Part shown: piece after piece, positions 61,647-64,000 of the stretch
How the letters are laid out: every line of letters begins with the position of its first letter
How positions within the stretch are numbered: position 1 is the first letter of the stretch
Assembly: GCA_913060665.1 (NCBI GenBank)
Contig: CAJXUY010000021.1
Span: 1 to 64,000, forward strand
Direction: 5' to 3'
DNA from: an uncultured Oleiphilaceae bacterium
GTDB taxonomy: Bacteria > Pseudomonadota > Gammaproteobacteria > Pseudomonadales > Oleiphilaceae
Length of the DNA: 64,000 bases
The notes under the pieces: model-generated
Seen by the model: only the letters and a program-made list of their open reading frames with translations
Databases searched by the model: none
What the model was told of the DNA's origin: nothing
Program-made: the position numbers and the translations under genes

Positions 61647-62555
61647 TTATACCAACAACAATATGATCTCACTGACACCGAAGATAAGGTATAGCCGCCC
61701 CGTCATCGGTGGAAGGCGTTTCAAATCGCTCTTAGTTATTGAGATATGAATGGCAGCTATAGCAACAATGAATGCAGGGCTAAAAATAAGGCCTGCGGTC
61801 CACGCCTGCTGGTTTATGAAGAGGGGTATCATCGACATAAAACTGCATGCGACAAGCACCATATATAGTTTTTTTCCTCTATCTAAGCCCCAGCGAACCG
61901 TGAGCGTTTTAAGGCCCTCTTTTCGGTCACTGGCGTAATCCCGCAGCTCATTTGAGAGTAATAATGCCGAGGTAAGAAAACTGACCGGTATAGAGATACT
62001 GATAGCGCTCACATAGTGTTGGCCTGTTACGGCAAAGCAGGCGCCATAGACCATCAATACACCCATCAAAAAAAACACCAGAACCACACCTAGTCCTCGA
62101 CGTTTATAGTGAATTGGTTCGGTGGTGTAAAAAAGTGCGCCTAAGCCACCCAAAATGGCTAGAATCAAAAGAAACGGGCTGGTTTGATAGGTTAGGTAAA
62201 GCCCAATGATGGCGCAAACAGCAAAACATAACCAGCCTGCCTGATAGTTAAAGGTGATGCGTTTAATATCCGAAGGTGTTAATCGTTGAAGGCTGATGGG
62301 GTTTTTTAGGTCTGCATGATCATTGATGAGATTAACACCTGCCTGTAAAAAGAGCCCTGCTAATAATACCGAACATGCTGAAAGTGAGTTAACTGCTTGA
62401 GCTTTTGCCCCAGCAGCAACCCCTAAACCACAAGTAATGAGTGCCACCGGAAATGAAAACGGCCTGAGCGCTTTGATAAAGCGGTACTTGGGGTTGAGGT
62501 TCTGGTACTCAGGGTGAGGGTGTTGATTTATAGCGTTGATGGTGGTTGATTCCAT
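61647..62555 (-). CDS. UbiA-family prenyltransferase (MenA-like)
   Basis: 'LRPFSFPVALITCGLGVAAG...GVNLINDHADL...SNELRDYASDRKEGLKTLTVRWG'. Confidence 0.85.
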   Translation of the reverse strand: MESTTINAINQHPHPEYQNLNPKYRFIKALRPFSFPVALITCGLGVAAGAKAQAVNSLSACSVLLAGLFLQAGVNLINDHADLKNPISLQRLTPSDIKRITFNYQAGWLCFAVCAIIGLYLTYQTSPFLLILAILGGLGALFYTTEPIHYKRRGLGVVLVFFLMGVLMVYGACFAVTGQHYVSAISISIPVSFLTSALLLSNELRDYASDRKEGLKTLTVRWGLDRGKKLYMVLVACSFMSMIPLFINQQAWTAGLIFSPAFIVAIAAIHISITKSDLKRLPPMTGRLYLIFGVSEIILLLV

Positions 62556-62717
62556 TTTGTTTTAAGTAGTAGCGCTTTTAACAATAAAGAGTTCCTAAAG
62601 TTTTACCAGATATTGACGTTAAGCTCCATAAGAACAGTTTGCTTATTTTGTTTTTGAGCGGCTTTAATTCATTCTGAGTAATATAAGAATGTAGCTCCTA
62701 AAATTGAGGACAGGACG

Positions 62718-64000
62718 ATGAATTCGGTTTCAGCGTTATTTGGGCGATTTAATGAACTATCGAGCCAGTTGACATCTCAACAGCATGGAAATCAAGGTAG
62801 GCATGTAGGGCATGATCAAGCAGCCGGTCGGCATCACGGCCATTCGGATGAAGGTCAGCGCGCGTCAATGTCGCTGTATGAAGTGTCCCTCAGCTTCTCA
62901 AGTACGTCATATTCTAGCCATGACAAAGGCGTAAAAATTCTGGAGCAAGAGCTAGAGGTGAGGTTTAGTGGCGCACGCACGTCTCAGACAGCGCCTTCTT
63001 TTGTTCCCACTTTTCAGCCACCATCGGTTGATGATGTCGCTAATAATGTACTCGGGTTTGTTGAGAATAGAATCAAGCAAGAGGCTGCTGATGGTGCATC
63101 AACTGAACGGCTTGATGATCTATTAAGTCAAGCAAGAGAGGGGGTTGAAAAAGGCTTTGGGCAAGCCAGAGAACAGATTGAAAGCTATGGTTTGATGACT
63201 GACCAGTTAGGTGATGAAATTGATAAGAGCTTTGAGACAATAAACGTAGGGCTTGATGGTCTAGTGGGCACTTATGTGAATGACCATGATGTTGTTGGAA
63301 ATACCTTTAAAAACTCGGGCGACGCCAAAGCATCACCGGAAGATAGTGTAGAGCAAGCAGTTGCTTCTCCAAAAAATGAAGCGGAGAGGTCAGTTGTTTC
63401 ATCATCTGCTAATGATTCATCAGGCACGAGAGATCGTGATGTTTCCGCCCGCAATTCTGCTGTAAATGCAGGATATAGTTCCTTCAGCTCTGTATCTGAA
63501 AGAGCGGCGATTCAAATTACAACTCAGGATGGAGATATTGTCTCGTTTAACCTTGAGCAAATTCAGGCGTCCTTTGAGCGTGGGGAGTTGTCTGCAGATC
63601 GATTTGGGTTTGAATCAAGCCAGTTGGCGGGTCAGTATCAAAGTGGTCAGTATAGTTATTCGGTTGAGGGAGAGCTGGATGAAGGTGAACTTCAGGCGCT
63701 AAATGATTTGATGGTTCAGATAGAGGGTATGTCTGAACAGTTCTTTTCAGGTGATTTTCAAGCAGCATTTCAAAGTGCGTTAGAGCTTGGCTTTGACGGA
63801 GAGGAAATCGCAGGTTTCTCGGTTAATTTATCTCAAACAACCGTTCAACAGGTATCAGCCTATCAGGAGATTGCAGATATAGGGGAGGGGGCTGAGGTGG
63901 TTAATTCAAATTACGCTGAGCGGTTTGACCCATTGTCTGAGTTTTTTGATAGTTTACAAGCTGCTTTTGATAGCGCTAGTCAGTTTTCACAGCCTGCTCA
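62718..64000 (+). CDS. DUF5610-like protein, truncated at right edge
   Basis: Open frame from ATG 62718 to the window end (427 codons): MNSVSALFGRFNELSSQLTSQQHGNQGRHVGHDQ...'DDVANNVLGFVENRIKQEAADGASTERLDDLLSQAREGVEKGFGQAREQIESYG'. Absent from the ORF track because no stop lies in the window. Confidence 0.75.
   Translation, partial: MNSVSALFGRFNELSSQLTSQQHGNQGRHVGHDQAAGRHHGHSDEGQRASMSLYEVSLSFSSTSYSSHDKGVKILEQELEVRFSGARTSQTAPSFVPTFQPPSVDDVANNVLGFVENRIKQEAADGASTERLDDLLSQAREGVEKGFGQAREQIESYGLMTDQLGDEIDKSFETINVGLDGLVGTYVNDHDVVGNTFKNSGDAKASPEDSVEQAVASPKNEAERSVVSSSANDSSGTRDRDVSARNSAVNAGYSSFSSVSERAAIQITTQDGDIVSFNLEQIQASFERGELSADRFGFESSQLAGQYQSGQYSYSVEGELDEGELQALNDLMVQIEGMSEQFFSGDFQAAFQSALELGFDGEEIAGFSVNLSQTTVQQVSAYQEIADIGEGAEVVNSNYAERFDPLSEFFDSLQAAFDSASQFSQPA

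Noticed and set aside
1-64000. Search for CRISPR arrays, tRNA/rRNA genes, toxin-antitoxin, restriction-modification, retron or prophage modules
   Set aside because: No regularly spaced repeats, RNA gene signatures, or recognisable reverse transcriptase, methylase, integrase or phage proteins were seen by eye.

Overview
The window is about 64 kb of low-to-moderate GC gammaproteobacterial chromosome, and most of it is core genome. Conserved neighbourhoods I recognise are purN-purM diverging from DUF2066 / CDP-alcohol phosphatidyltransferase / hda; nadC - retropepsin-like protease - DUF1631 - ampD - ampE; valS - small ORF - holC - pepA diverging from lptF-lptG; hrpB; and pyruvate kinase. The gene order resembles Marinobacter/Oleiphilus/Pseudomonas-type genomes, but the taxon is an inference. 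I see no rRNA, tRNA, CRISPR array, prophage or canonical defence island. The accessory or less explained content, in order, is: (1) an N-terminally truncated IS110-type transposase fragment at the left edge; (2) a type III glutamine synthetase gene with a candidate sigma-54 promoter, NtrC-like upstream sites and a leader hairpin; (3) an acidic tandem-repeat beta-helix exported protein; (4) a two-gene unit of a membrane protein plus a pore-less voltage-sensor-like protein, which is the best candidate for an undescribed system; (5) a stand-alone periplasmic Cache-like protein next to a chemoreceptor; (6) an orphan ParA next to hda; and (7) several strong intergenic hairpins. The ORF entering the right edge (62718 onward, DUF5610-like) is missing from the supplied ORF track because it has no stop codon in the window. 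All product calls come from reading translated sequence and motifs; no database search was run.
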